IMG/VR virus record: IMGVR_UViG_3300044641_007115
Span: 124,001 to 188,000 of that record
Source: a virus
DNA length: 64,000 bases
Direction: 5' to 3' (one strand)
Below are positions 48,453-56,711 of this stretch, in pieces (within the stretch, counting starts at the first letter, position 1; each line of letters opens with the position of its first letter). The position numbers and the translations under genes are program-made. The notes below the pieces were generated by a model that saw only the letters and a program-made list of their open reading frames with translations, was not told the DNA's origin and searched no databases.

Positions 48453-49874
48453 CTACTTCTTTCCAGCGGCATCGCGAATCATGCTCTGTGCCAACAGCGT
48501 GGCATCCTTCTTCGAGAAAGAGGGAGTCTCCAGAACCTTGTCGAGAATGCGGCCTTTGATCTTGCCGATCAGCGGTCCCTTTGCGCCCAAGGCGGCGATT
48601 TCGTTGCCGTCCAGAACACTGGTGGTGTTCAGGATGGATTCGATGTCCCAATCCTTGATGCGTTGGCGAATCCGATCAATCTGATTCGGCATGTTGGCAT
48701 GTTCCGCGTGGCTGATGTTGTCGGCATGCATCAGACTCAACAGCGGGTCCAGTTTGTCGGCTACACGGAAGATCAGCTTCCGAAGACTCTTGTCCTTCAG
48801 CGTTGCCAGATCATCACCGGCGAACTTCATGTCCATGTGGTGAAAAACGATCTTGCGGATCTTCTCCGTGTCATCGTTCGAATACTTCAGCCGTTTCATG
48901 ACTTCCACGGCAATGTCAGCACCGACATTAGCGTGACCAAGGAAACGTACCTTACCACCATCGTCGGTGCGGGTCGCGGCCTTGCCGATGTCATGGAACA
49001 ACGCGGCCAGCCGGACAGTCAAATCCGGCGGGGCATTGTCCAGCACATCAAGTGTGTGGTCGAATGCGTCATGCTTGTGATAGGCGTTCTGAGTGACGCC
49101 GGACAGCGATTGCAATTCCGGCATGAACTCTTTCAGCAACCCGGTGATCTTGAACAGCCGGATAGCGCGCGACGGCTTCTTCAGCACAAGGATCTTGTTC
49201 AGTTCGTCTTGAATGCGTTCCTTGCTGATCGTCTGCAACCGCCGGGCATTGACCTTGATGGCTTTGATGAGAGCCAATGGCAATTCGAAGTCGTACTTGA
49301 TCGCGAAACGGACGGCGCGCAACATCCGCAACGGATCTTCGCTGAAGATGTATGTCGCGTCGCTGGTCGTCTGGATAGTCTTTCGCTTCAGATCGGCCAA
49401 ACCGCGTCCGGTCAAATCCCGGAGTTCGGAGTTCGACAGGCGCATGAAAAGCGAATTGATCGTGAAGTCCCGGCGGAACGCATCATCTTCGAGCGTACCA
49501 GCCGACACCACCGGCTTGCGGCTGTTCGCGTCGTACTTCTCTTTCCGGGGCGCGACGAACTCCACGTCAAAGCCGCTTTTCAGAGTCAGCTTGGCCGTGC
49601 CGAAGCGCGGGAAGATGACCGGGTTGGAATCCGGTCGATAGACGCCAAGTGCCTTCGCCAAGAACGTGGCGCATTCGATGCCGCCTTCGAGTCCGTGGTT
49701 GTCCACCACCAAATCCAAGTCCTTGACTGGTAAACCCATTTGCATGTCGCGCACCGCGCCGCCAACAAGGTACACGTCTTGCTCATACTTCGAACCGATG
49801 AGCGCATTGCGCACCGCGTTCAAGGCGTCTTCGGCCTTTGCGCTTTCAAATAGGAATTGTCTGAACGACATCAT
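48453..49874 (-). CDS. cca: CCA-adding enzyme / poly(A) polymerase family, with HD domain
   Basis: 473 residues from ATG 49874. Nucleotidyltransferase head: DVYLVGGAVRDMQMG, DLDLVV (metal Asp pair), AFRRDFTINSLF, DPLRMLRAVRFA; then an HD domain (HDAFDHTLDVLD, LAALFHDIGK). It adds or repairs the 3' CCA of tRNAs, needed because some tRNAs here lack encoded CCA. The N-terminus MMSFRQFLFESAKA has the capsid-targeting-like pattern with a cut after FLFE. ATG lies 5 nt after TATACT, so leaderless. Confidence 0.88.
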   Translation of the reverse strand: MMSFRQFLFESAKAEDALNAVRNALIGSKYEQDVYLVGGAVRDMQMGLPVKDLDLVVDNHGLEGGIECATFLAKALGVYRPDSNPVIFPRFGTAKLTLKSGFDVEFVAPRKEKYDANSRKPVVSAGTLEDDAFRRDFTINSLFMRLSNSELRDLTGRGLADLKRKTIQTTSDATYIFSEDPLRMLRAVRFAIKYDFELPLALIKAIKVNARRLQTISKERIQDELNKILVLKKPSRAIRLFKITGLLKEFMPELQSLSGVTQNAYHKHDAFDHTLDVLDNAPPDLTVRLAALFHDIGKAATRTDDGGKVRFLGHANVGADIAVEVMKRLKYSNDDTEKIRKIVFHHMDMKFAGDDLATLKDKSLRKLIFRVADKLDPLLSLMHADNISHAEHANMPNQIDRIRQRIKDWDIESILNTTSVLDGNEIAALGAKGPLIGKIKGRILDKVLETPSFSKKDATLLAQSMIRDAAGKK

Positions 49875-49878
49875 ATTG

Positions 49879-49908
49879 AGTATACCACAGGACATCTATG
49901 TCAGACAA
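49879..49908 (-). promoter_or_regulatory. Sigma70-type promoter of cca, leaderless
   Basis: Minus strand TTGTCT (49903-49908), 18-bp spacer, extended -10 TGTGGTATACT (-10 at 49879-49884). Confidence 0.7.
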
Positions 49909-50269
49909 GCAAGTCTGATGGAATATCCCCTTCCTTTTTTCGATTTGGTGTAGAGACTTTGATCGACATCCCTTTCGCCGCCGCATTCGCGATTCGATGT
50001 CGTCCATCCAACACATCCACCCGCCCGGCCCAATCCATGAACACTTGCGGGTAGGCATCGACGGATTGCAAGTCCTTCAGCCGGTCGGAACGGCCCGCAT
50101 TCCAGTCCAGTTTTTGCCCTTGCTCCGCTTCGAACCGGGCTTTGAATTTGGCGGCGTCAATGCGGACGATCTTCTTGTAACCACGGCTCAGCCGGATCTG
50201 TTTTTGATGCGGGGTTTCCTTCACCGGGAATTCCGCCATCTCCCGGATGAACTGGCCGAACGTGTACAT
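49901..50269 (-). CDS. ParB/sulfiredoxin-fold protein with capsid-targeting-like N-terminus
   Basis: 122 residues. DVLDGRHRIANAAAKG is the ParB/Srx nucleotide-binding GxxR motif. The N-terminus MYTFGQFIREMAEF matches the targeting pattern of the Dps-like, protease and CCA proteins, with a cut after FIRE. GTAAATA (late motif) ends 7 nt before the ATG. May be a packaged DNA-binding or nuclease-like protein. Confidence 0.65.
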   Translation of the reverse strand: MYTFGQFIREMAEFPVKETPHQKQIRLSRGYKKIVRIDAAKFKARFEAEQGQKLDWNAGRSDRLKDLQSVDAYPQVFMDWAGRVDVLDGRHRIANAAAKGMSIKVSTPNRKKEGDIPSDLLV

Positions 50270-50275
50270 ACCGAC

Positions 50276-50282
50276 TATTTAC
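50276..50282 (-). promoter_or_regulatory. Late promoter motif GTAAATA
   Basis: Minus strand; 7 nt before the ParB-like ATG. Divergent from the AATAAATA at 50303. Confidence 0.6.
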
Positions 50283-50302
50283 CGTTTCTTGCCGGGATAC
50301 CG

Positions 50303-50310
50303 AATAAATA
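50303..50310 (+). promoter_or_regulatory. Late promoter motif AATAAATA
   Basis: Ends 8 nt before the tail-tube-cap ATG at 50318. Confidence 0.6.
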
Positions 50311-50317
50311 GAAACAC

Positions 50318-51349
50318 ATGGCGAACCCGAACAACCCGAACGACATCACGCAACTTGGACCGCGACCGTCCGATGGTCCCTTGGCGGGATTGGAAGGTAG
50401 CAGCTACAAGTACAACAGTTTCATCTATCCACTCAATCTTGGACAGCCGGGAGCCGGGTTGGATCACTACGTCATCTTCTACATCAACGAAACCGCCACC
50501 ACACAGTTTGGCACCCGATCCACCGCCGCTGGCCCGCCACCACAACAGCCGACTTTATATCGCAACAGTCAAACAGACGTAATCCAAGGCACACGGGATG
50601 CTCCGGTGGCCGCGCCCACGGGTAACCAGCAAGGACAAGGCGGGACCACCCCGTCGCCCGCACAGCGCGGAAATGGCACGTATGTCCCGATCCGTCGTGT
50701 GAGCACAGCGATTGTCCTGTACATGCCAGAAGACATCGTGGTCAACTACGATGCCGAATGGGAAGATACGGAAATGGGCAACACGAAGGTCATTCTTGAC
50801 GCCATCGGCGGCGAAGGCAGCATGACAGACGTGTTCAGGAGTCTTGGAATTTCGGGCGGTATTCATGCTACGGATGCGATGTCAGCCGTGACCGGTTTGT
50901 CATTGAAAGACGCTCTGAGTACACGTGGACGACTGGCTATCAACCCGCACTTGGAAGCTATCTTTCGTGGTATTCGGTTCCGTGAGTTCAGCTTCAAATT
51001 CAAGTTCACTCCGCAAACCGAGAAAGAAGCGGAGAATGTTTCGAACATCATCAGCGCGTTCAAATTTTACAGCGCGCCTGAAATCGCAGCCGGTACAGCG
51101 GGTCGGTTTTGGATCTATCCGGCGGAATTCGACATCAAGTTCATCAGCCACGGGCAAGAGAATCCATTCATCCACAAAATCAGCACGTGTGCTTTGAAAC
51201 GAATGACGGTGAACTATACTCCGCTAGGCGCGTGGGTAGCTCATCGTGAGCACCCGTGGGGCGGCGCGCCGCCCGTTGCGACGACGATTGATCTGGAGTT
51301 CATGGAACTCGAAATCATGCAGAAGCAACGCATCTTGGAAGGATACTAA
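50318..51349 (+). CDS. Baseplate/tail-tube cap protein (gp48/gp54-like)
   Basis: 343 residues. IVLYMPEDIVVNYDAEWED, then RGIRFREFSFKFKFTPQTEKEAENVSNIISAFKFYSAPE and GRFWIYPAEFDIKFI, are the pattern of T4 gp48/gp54 paralogues that start the tail tube on the baseplate hub. A Pro/Gln/Gly-rich linker (residues 85-125) is an addition. Late promoter and almost no leader. Confidence 0.8.
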   Translation: MANPNNPNDITQLGPRPSDGPLAGLEGSSYKYNSFIYPLNLGQPGAGLDHYVIFYINETATTQFGTRSTAAGPPPQQPTLYRNSQTDVIQGTRDAPVAAPTGNQQGQGGTTPSPAQRGNGTYVPIRRVSTAIVLYMPEDIVVNYDAEWEDTEMGNTKVILDAIGGEGSMTDVFRSLGISGGIHATDAMSAVTGLSLKDALSTRGRLAINPHLEAIFRGIRFREFSFKFKFTPQTEKEAENVSNIISAFKFYSAPEIAAGTAGRFWIYPAEFDIKFISHGQENPFIHKISTCALKRMTVNYTPLGAWVAHREHPWGGAPPVATTIDLEFMELEIMQKQRILEGY

Positions 51350-51352
51350 TCG

Positions 51353-51359
51353 GTAAATA
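51353..51359 (+). promoter_or_regulatory. Late promoter motif GTAAATA, leaderless
   Basis: Ends 6 nt before the GTG at 51365. Confidence 0.6.
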
Positions 51360-51364
51360 CAAAG

Positions 51365-51742
51365 GTGCTTCAACATAAACACCTGATCTTCCGCATTGAG
51401 ACGAAGACGCCACCGAAAGATGTAGATGTTATCACCAATTGGCTTGCCGATCTGGTGAAGAGATTGGGAATGGAATTGTACGCGGGTCCGTTCGTCAAGT
51501 ATCTTGATGAGCCGGGCAATCGCGGCGCAACCGGTGTCTGTATCATCAAGACATCGCATATTGCCTTGCACGTTTGGGACGAAACCGATCCCGGCATCAT
51601 GCAACTGGACGTTTACACGTGTGGATGCATGGAACTCAACGATGTCGTGAGTGCGTTAGAAGTGTTCCAACCGACCAAGGTTGAATACAAATTCTTGGAC
51701 CGGGAACACGATCTGACTTTGTTGGCCGAAGGTCACGTTTAG
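51365..51742 (+). CDS. speD: S-adenosylmethionine decarboxylase-like protein
   Basis: 125 residues, class 1b SpeD length. GVCIIKTSHIALHVWDETDPGIMQLDVYTCG corresponds to the AdoMetDC self-cleavage region, normally ESHISIHTWPE; the Glu before the pyruvoyl-forming Ser is Thr here (K-T-S-H). SpeD makes decarboxylated SAM for spermidine; some divergent homologues decarboxylate arginine or ornithine. Substrate and processing are uncertain because of this change. GTG start at the predicted start of late transcription. Confidence 0.75.
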   Translation: MLQHKHLIFRIETKTPPKDVDVITNWLADLVKRLGMELYAGPFVKYLDEPGNRGATGVCIIKTSHIALHVWDETDPGIMQLDVYTCGCMELNDVVSALEVFQPTKVEYKFLDREHDLTLLAEGHV

Positions 51743-52233
51743 CGGATTCTTGGATCACCGATCCGGGCCAAAATTCCCATGAGGGAGTTTTCCGGCCACC
51801 GGTTCATCATGTCGTAAAACTCCGGTAAGTTGGCTGGAATGATGCCGTCTCTTTTCATGCGGGCGTACAAAGTCGAGTAACGCCCGCCGTACTTCGATTC
51901 GACTTCTTCCGGCGGCATGCCGTGCGACATCGTGTATCCAAAAACCATCAGAGGCGAACGGCATGCACCGGCGGCGCAATGGATCAGAACCTTGGCGTCC
52001 GGGTGGGCGTCGATGATGCGTTTCACGAAGAAGAATGGCGCATATCCCCACGGGGCGACTTCGTTGATCGGGAACCAAAACTGTGAACTCTCTTCGGTGT
52101 AGGCATCATTCACGTTGATGACCAAATCGAATTCGGATCTCAACATCACACCGGCTTCGAGATTGCCAGCGCTAACCCGTCCGACTGTCCACGTAACTCT
52201 TGGTTCATCCCAACCGGAGCGATCAATGCTCAT
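51739..52233 (-). CDS. Dual-specificity / tyrosine phosphatase
   Basis: 164 residues. The P-loop VLIHCAAGACRSPLM (HCx5RS, Cys and Arg catalytic) is complete; a general-acid Asp may be in INVNDAYTEES. Removes phosphate from Tyr/Ser/Thr proteins, RNA 5' ends or sugars. Overlaps the convergent speD by 4 bp and the upstream small gene by 11 bp. Confidence 0.85.
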   Translation of the reverse strand: MSIDRSGWDEPRVTWTVGRVSAGNLEAGVMLRSEFDLVINVNDAYTEESSQFWFPINEVAPWGYAPFFFVKRIIDAHPDAKVLIHCAAGACRSPLMVFGYTMSHGMPPEEVESKYGGRYSTLYARMKRDGIIPANLPEFYDMMNRWPENSLMGILARIGDPRIR

Positions 52234-52459
52234 TGTTCTCTCCTACGACCATGACAGCCTGATCTGCCTTACGTGCCTGTTTCTCTTCGTATCGCGGGCG
52301 GTAGGTTTCTAGCTCTTGCCGCAACAAAGGCTCATGGTCATTTACATCCGGGTCGTATGCAGGGTACATCGTTTGCTCAAAGAGGATGTCCAACAAACCA
52401 CGGCGATTTTCTTGAGGGTAGTATTCTTGGGCGATTTGAAGTGCGGTATCCCGATCCAT
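52223..52459 (-). CDS. Small hypothetical protein
   Basis: 78 residues, acidic helical, not recognised; overlaps the phosphatase start, so coupled to it. Confidence 0.5.
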   Translation of the reverse strand: MDRDTALQIAQEYYPQENRRGLLDILFEQTMYPAYDPDVNDHEPLLRQELETYRPRYEEKQARKADQAVMVVGENNEH

Positions 52460-52487
52460 AGGATTCTAGTATATTCCGATGATCGGA

Positions 52488-53465
52488 CTATGCAGAAACC
52501 GTTTGCTTCTTGCTTGGGAACAGAGAACTGATTGAATCTCCGTTGTGTGTTGCCATGATCGCTTGCGCCATGAGTGGTGCAATGCTAACCCGGCGAATTT
52601 GCCCGCGTCCCCACACACGATGCGCCCGCTGTTGGTCAATTGAATCGGTGACAATCACATCCATTTCGCTGTCCAAGATCCGATCCAGCGCGGGGCCGGA
52701 CAATACGCCATGAGTTGCCGCGAACGTGACTGATAGTGCCCCGGCGTCCAGAAGAGCTTTGCGCCCTTCGCATGCTGTACCGGCGGTATCAATCAAGTCA
52801 TCCAACATGAAGCAATGACGGCCCTTCACATCGCCGATGATGTGCATGACTTCCGCGACGTTGTGTTGTTCGCGGCGTTTGTCGATGATCGCCATCGGAG
52901 CACCGTTGAGGATTTCGGCCATCCGCCGGGCACGGGCAACGCCACCTACATCGGGTGAAACAACCGTCAACAGTGCCGGGTCGTACTTGAAATTCCGAAG
53001 GAAGGAATCCGCAATCACCGGCCCGCCATACAGGTTATCCACCGGGATGTTGAAAAACCCTTGAATCGGCGCGGCATGAAGATCGACGGCGATGATACGG
53101 TCGGCACCGGCGGATTCAATCGCGTTGGCGATAACGCGCGCGGAGATTGCCACACGGGACATTTCCTTACGGTCCTGTCGAGCATACCCGTAGTAAGGAA
53201 TGACACACGTGATACGTTCAGCAGACGCACGCCGGGCGGCATCAATCAACAGCAACAATTCGACCACCCGATCATTGGTTGGCGAACTGGTGGACTGGAC
53301 GATGAACACGTCGCCGTTACGGATGTTTTGCGTGATCTGAACGAAAATTTCTCCGTCAGAGAACTTCTTGGAAATGACCGGATTGTCTTCCGGGATGCCC
53401 ATCACTTGCTGAATTGTCGGCAACAGATGTTCACCACCTGAACCGGCAATGATGTGTGGTTTCAT
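52488..53465 (-). CDS. prs: Ribose-phosphate pyrophosphokinase (PRPP synthetase)
   Basis: 325 residues. Standard bacterial Prs motifs: FSDGEIFVQI, FIVQSTSSPTNDRVVELLLLIDAARRASA, VIPYYGYARQDRKE, DLHAAPIQGFFNIPVDNLYG, VVSPDVGGVARARRMAE, and the PRPP loop MLDDLIDTAGT. It makes PRPP from ribose-5-phosphate and ATP for nucleotide and NAD synthesis. Phage relatives can act on ADP-ribose in NAD rebuilding, but the motifs here look conventional and no nicotinamide phosphoribosyltransferase is in the window. Confidence 0.92.
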   Translation of the reverse strand: MKPHIIAGSGGEHLLPTIQQVMGIPEDNPVISKKFSDGEIFVQITQNIRNGDVFIVQSTSSPTNDRVVELLLLIDAARRASAERITCVIPYYGYARQDRKEMSRVAISARVIANAIESAGADRIIAVDLHAAPIQGFFNIPVDNLYGGPVIADSFLRNFKYDPALLTVVSPDVGGVARARRMAEILNGAPMAIIDKRREQHNVAEVMHIIGDVKGRHCFMLDDLIDTAGTACEGRKALLDAGALSVTFAATHGVLSGPALDRILDSEMDVIVTDSIDQQRAHRVWGRGQIRRVSIAPLMAQAIMATHNGDSISSLFPSKKQTVSA

Positions 53466-53474
53466 TGGAATCCT

Positions 53475-53810
53475 TTAACAGAGAGCGGGGTTGTTCTTGC
53501 GGTTCATGAGCAAGATGTACTCCTGAATTTTATCACGGATCGCAAGTAAACGTGGGTCTTGCGCTTTGAGGCCGGGCACGCTGATGTGAATTCCCGTGAT
53601 AAGGTCTTTGTCAAACTGGAACATCTTGGCGTTGAACCGGCGCAAATCCGACCACACATGCATGCCTAGATCCACGATGTCACCTGTGTACTCTAATGAA
53701 CTCTGTGGTTTCATCGTTTCGACGGTAAACCCGCACATGTAATGCACAACAAGAGGCAGTTCTTTGTTTTGCAAAACGGTTTGAGGATCAGTAGGAATGT
53801 ACAGTGTCAT
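53475..53810 (-). CDS. Hypothetical protein
   Basis: 111 residues, soluble, not recognised. Lies 9 bp upstream of prs, so probably in its operon. Confidence 0.5.
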   Translation of the reverse strand: MTLYIPTDPQTVLQNKELPLVVHYMCGFTVETMKPQSSLEYTGDIVDLGMHVWSDLRRFNAKMFQFDKDLITGIHISVPGLKAQDPRLLAIRDKIQEYILLMNRKNNPALC

Positions 53811-53839
53811 GGCTCTTTTCTAAACGGTACCGTGGGATG

Positions 53840-54247
53840 CTATTCGAGAAAACCTGTTTGCATGAACTTCTTGATGCGGGATACGGATTCATCCAGCGAC
53901 CGTTGCGTGTACCCAATAATCGGCACACTGAAGTCGGGCACTTGCCATTCTTCTAACAGTTCATGCTCTTTGCTGGACGCGCAAGCGTACACGTTCACAT
54001 CATTGGTGCATTCAATGTCGGCATACCGATCTTGATTGACAGGATGCACCCATACCAGCGCAATCCCGCCATTGGTGCTAGGAACACAGTCGGTGGGATT
54101 GAACTGGAAACGAGAAACAGACAGCTTGGCGATTTTCCATGCGGTTTCAATGGCTACGGTGTTTGGCGGTGTAGCCTTCTGTTGATCCCAATTGGCTGGC
54201 AATGCCGCGAAAGTGTATAGCCGCTCTTGGATCTCAAGTAACGTCAC
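53840..54247 (-). CDS. Hypothetical protein, leaderless GTG start
   Basis: 135 residues, not recognised; contains NWDQQKATPPNTVAIETAWKIA, a pattern seen in small phage and bacterial proteins of unknown function. GTG 54247 is 5 nt after TATACT (54252-54257; TTACCG at 54275-54280, 17-bp spacer). The longer ATG start at 54295 would lie inside the upstream gene. Confidence 0.5.
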   Translation of the reverse strand: MTLLEIQERLYTFAALPANWDQQKATPPNTVAIETAWKIAKLSVSRFQFNPTDCVPSTNGGIALVWVHPVNQDRYADIECTNDVNVYACASSKEHELLEEWQVPDFSVPIIGYTQRSLDESVSRIKKFMQTGFLE

Positions 54248-54266
54248 GCTGAGTATATAGGGCAGT

Positions 54267-54569
54267 CTATGTGACGGTAAGTCCTGTCTCTTCAACCTGT
54301 TTCGAGATACAGACTTTGTGGATCATCATCGTGCCGGTTTCAAACAGCGGAATGGTTTGAAGGATGTCGCTCTTGGAATCGGCATACTTTTGCCGCCGGG
54401 CGATCATTTGTTCAAGGACGGGGCGAAGGTGCTCCGGGGATGGATACATCTTAGCCTCATGCCATTCTGTCACCCAATGACAGAACAATTCTGATGCGAT
54501 GCCGCCGCCGAAAAACCGGTTGGTTCGCATGTCCCGAAGGATGTAGGCTTCAGAAAGAAAGGGTTCCAT
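54267..54569 (-). CDS. Hypothetical protein
   Basis: 100 residues, helical, not recognised. The N-terminus MEPFLSEAYIL contains FLSE/A, a weak resemblance to the targeting motif of four other proteins, but lacks the Q-F part. Confidence 0.5.
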   Translation of the reverse strand: MEPFLSEAYILRDMRTNRFFGGGIASELFCHWVTEWHEAKMYPSPEHLRPVLEQMIARRQKYADSKSDILQTIPLFETGTMMIHKVCISKQVEETGLTVT

Positions 54570-54631
54570 GCCAACTGTTTATAGTGGCACGGAACCCGTG
54601 ATGAAAGCACAAGTTGCAAAGGAGAGAAATA

Positions 54632-56071
54632 CTAGGCAGCTTCTTCCGCCCGGTCATCGCGCAACCGGACGAAGACAGGGAAACGAAGTGCTCCGTCGAT
54701 GTCAGGCTCTTGATACCGAACTTCAACGATCCGGCCAACCAACTCACCGGCCTTGTGCAAGTCCCACAGTTTTTGTCGTAGAACATCGGTGAAACCGCTA
54801 CCGACTTCGGTACGAACCTTGTGTGGGCGATTGTTGAAGGTAACAGAGCCTTCTACGATCAGTGCTCCCAAAGAGCCTACCAGACGATGATTTCCTTCGA
54901 TAGCATCGACGATGGTGATGTCGGTGTCATGCGATGGTTTCATCTTCATCCATGTCTTCGTGCGCTTGTACTCATAGTGACAGTTGTGCTCTTTCAGGAT
55001 GATGCCTTCGAAACCAGCGGCGACGCATTCACGATAGAAGGCTTCCGCCGCCGCATTCGATCCGATCAACTTAGCGGGGACATATTGCACGGGCCAAGAC
55101 GGATCATCTTTCGGCTCTTCCAAAGGAGGCGGAATCGCGACTCCACGAATGCCGCCCTTCTTGGCGATCTCTTCAAGTTTCGCCTTCACTTCTTCCACGG
55201 TCGGTTTTGGCGGACGCTCAAACTCATTGATGTCGTCCACCACCGCCCGAAGTACTTCTTTGCGCCGGAACAGTGGCAGAGAAGACGTTTGTGCGTTCCA
55301 GTCTTCCAGTGGGATGGCGTCGAACGCGAACAATTGCAGGTTCACGGCCAGCGGGTGTTCCGACTGAGTACTGACGATGCTCTGTGTAGTGTGGAAGTCC
55401 TTGTAGAATACTTCGCCATCGACCACGATTTTGTTATTGTCTGATTTGGCGATCAGGTCACACAGCCGTTCGGTGTTGAACAGCCGTTTTCCTTCGCGGC
55501 TGAACGCGATGACCGTGCCGTTTTCTTGAGGCACGAAGACCGCGCGGATGCCGTCGTATTTCGGTTCCACGTACATGGGTTCCACGATGGTGCGGTTGTC
55601 GAATTTGTCGCACAGTTGTGGATTGACGTTGGTTGTCAGGCCGGGAATGTATTTGGCCCATGTGCTTGCGGCGACGCCGGAAATGCGAAGATTCCGGTTG
55701 ATGATACCGACCCACCACTTGCGGTATGGGGCCGGGGTCATCCTGATGATCTCTTCGATGGCGTACTGAGCCGCATTGCCGGTAAGGGATCGCGCGGCCA
55801 GTTTCGAGAGAACTTCTTTGGTGGTAGTCCAGTGTTCCAGCAGACCGTCTTCTTCAACGGCTTGTATTAGGGATGTGCTGGCAGTTGGCATCGTAGCGGT
55901 GACGCCAAAGGTTATGTAAGGATCGTATGTGTGCTGAAGGATTTCCGTCAGGTATGAATTGAGTTCGGTTTCCGCGATCAGTTCTTCGATGATCGCTACT
56001 TTGAGGTTCCGGCCCTTCGCCGCGTGGATGCGCTCGAAGAACTCGAAAATTCTCTTGATTGGATTCGTCAT
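54632..56071 (-). CDS. ATP-dependent DNA ligase (T4 gp30-like)
   Basis: 479 residues (T4 ligase 487). Motif I YVEPKYDGIRAVF (adenylated Lys), motif III IVVDGEVFY, motif IV GFEGIILKE, motif V WMKMKP, and the OB fold IVDAIEGNHRLVGSLGALIVEG. It seals nicks at replication forks with the RNase H at 2500. ATG 56071 overlaps the upstream coiled-coil gene (ATGA). An insertion rich in Pro/Glu/Lys (about residues 300-355) is unusual. Confidence 0.92.
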   Translation of the reverse strand: MTNPIKRIFEFFERIHAAKGRNLKVAIIEELIAETELNSYLTEILQHTYDPYITFGVTATMPTASTSLIQAVEEDGLLEHWTTTKEVLSKLAARSLTGNAAQYAIEEIIRMTPAPYRKWWVGIINRNLRISGVAASTWAKYIPGLTTNVNPQLCDKFDNRTIVEPMYVEPKYDGIRAVFVPQENGTVIAFSREGKRLFNTERLCDLIAKSDNNKIVVDGEVFYKDFHTTQSIVSTQSEHPLAVNLQLFAFDAIPLEDWNAQTSSLPLFRRKEVLRAVVDDINEFERPPKPTVEEVKAKLEEIAKKGGIRGVAIPPPLEEPKDDPSWPVQYVPAKLIGSNAAAEAFYRECVAAGFEGIILKEHNCHYEYKRTKTWMKMKPSHDTDITIVDAIEGNHRLVGSLGALIVEGSVTFNNRPHKVRTEVGSGFTDVLRQKLWDLHKAGELVGRIVEVRYQEPDIDGALRFPVFVRLRDDRAEEAA

Positions 56072-56436
56072 GCGACTTGTTCTCCGTCGATTTTGATGTT
56101 GTTGTCGGTACAGATCCTTTCCAGACGCGCGACTTGTTGGCGCATCTTTTCTAATTGCGACCGCATGATCCGCAACCGGGTGATATACCATTGTGGATCT
56201 GAACTGGCCGGGTTCTTGCCGTCGATCTCACGGTGGAGGTCGTCCAGTTCTTTCTTGGTCGCAATCAGCGTCTTGTTCTCATTCCGGGCGTTTGCCAGCA
56301 TCCTGTCAACGGTGTCTTTCAGGTCTTCCTGCACTTCGTCGAGTTCCGCTTTCAAACGGGCGTTGTCTTTCGCTAGCGCCGTGACCACAGCATTCAACTG
56401 ACTGGTGGTCGGGGGCAGTGCTTTCTTCCTTGGCAT
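56068..56436 (-). CDS. Coiled-coil protein
   Basis: 122 residues, long coiled coil from residue 15 (VVTALAKDNARLKAELDEVQEDL) to the end, basic N-terminus. First gene of the ligase operon. Function unknown. Confidence 0.55.
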   Translation of the reverse strand: MPRKKALPPTTSQLNAVVTALAKDNARLKAELDEVQEDLKDTVDRMLANARNENKTLIATKKELDDLHREIDGKNPASSDPQWYITRLRIMRSQLEKMRQQVARLERICTDNNIKIDGEQVA

Positions 56437-56705
56437 GTATGAAACCCCTCATCGATGTCAATCATAGGCGGATGTGTGTTTTTCTGCGACAACATCAACA
56501 TGGTACCTACATAAGCGACGGTTCCTTTCGTTTGGACTCCGGTCGTTTGGCCGCAACGAAGTCCGTGTATATTCCCGTACAACGACTGAGAATAGCCAAG
56601 TATAGCAAACGCCAAGAGGCGCTGAAACACTTTAGATGCCATATCGGAGTACTGTTCTTCAATTTTTCATAGAACTGTGAAAAATTGAAGAACAGGACCT
56701 TAGTA
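56437..56705. other. Intergenic region with large inverted repeats
   Basis: No convincing gene in 270 bp. The right part holds the 18-bp hairpin (56652-56695) and a 14-bp palindrome running to 56711, listed separately. Confidence 0.6.
56652..56695. repeat. Perfect 18-bp inverted repeat
   Basis: CTGTTCTTCAATTTTTCA (56652-56669), 8-nt loop, exact complement 56678-56695. AT-rich with no GC terminator core. Could be a bidirectional transcription stop, an origin hairpin or a protein site. Confidence 0.8.
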
Positions 56706-56711
56706 CTAAGG
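56698..56711. repeat. 14-bp perfect palindrome
   Basis: CCTTAGTACTAAGG next to the 18-bp inverted repeat; the stop codon of the 56706 gene lies inside it. Confidence 0.7.

Noticed and set aside
48138-49733. 531-residue open frame on the + strand opposite the CCA enzyme
   Set aside because: The minus strand has complete CCA-enzyme motifs; the + frame has no family signal or ribosome site and arises from codon bias.
52488-53465. ADP-ribose pyrophosphate synthetase of an NAD-rebuilding pathway instead of PRPP synthetase
   Set aside because: All conventional Prs motifs are intact and no nicotinamide transferase partner is present in the window.
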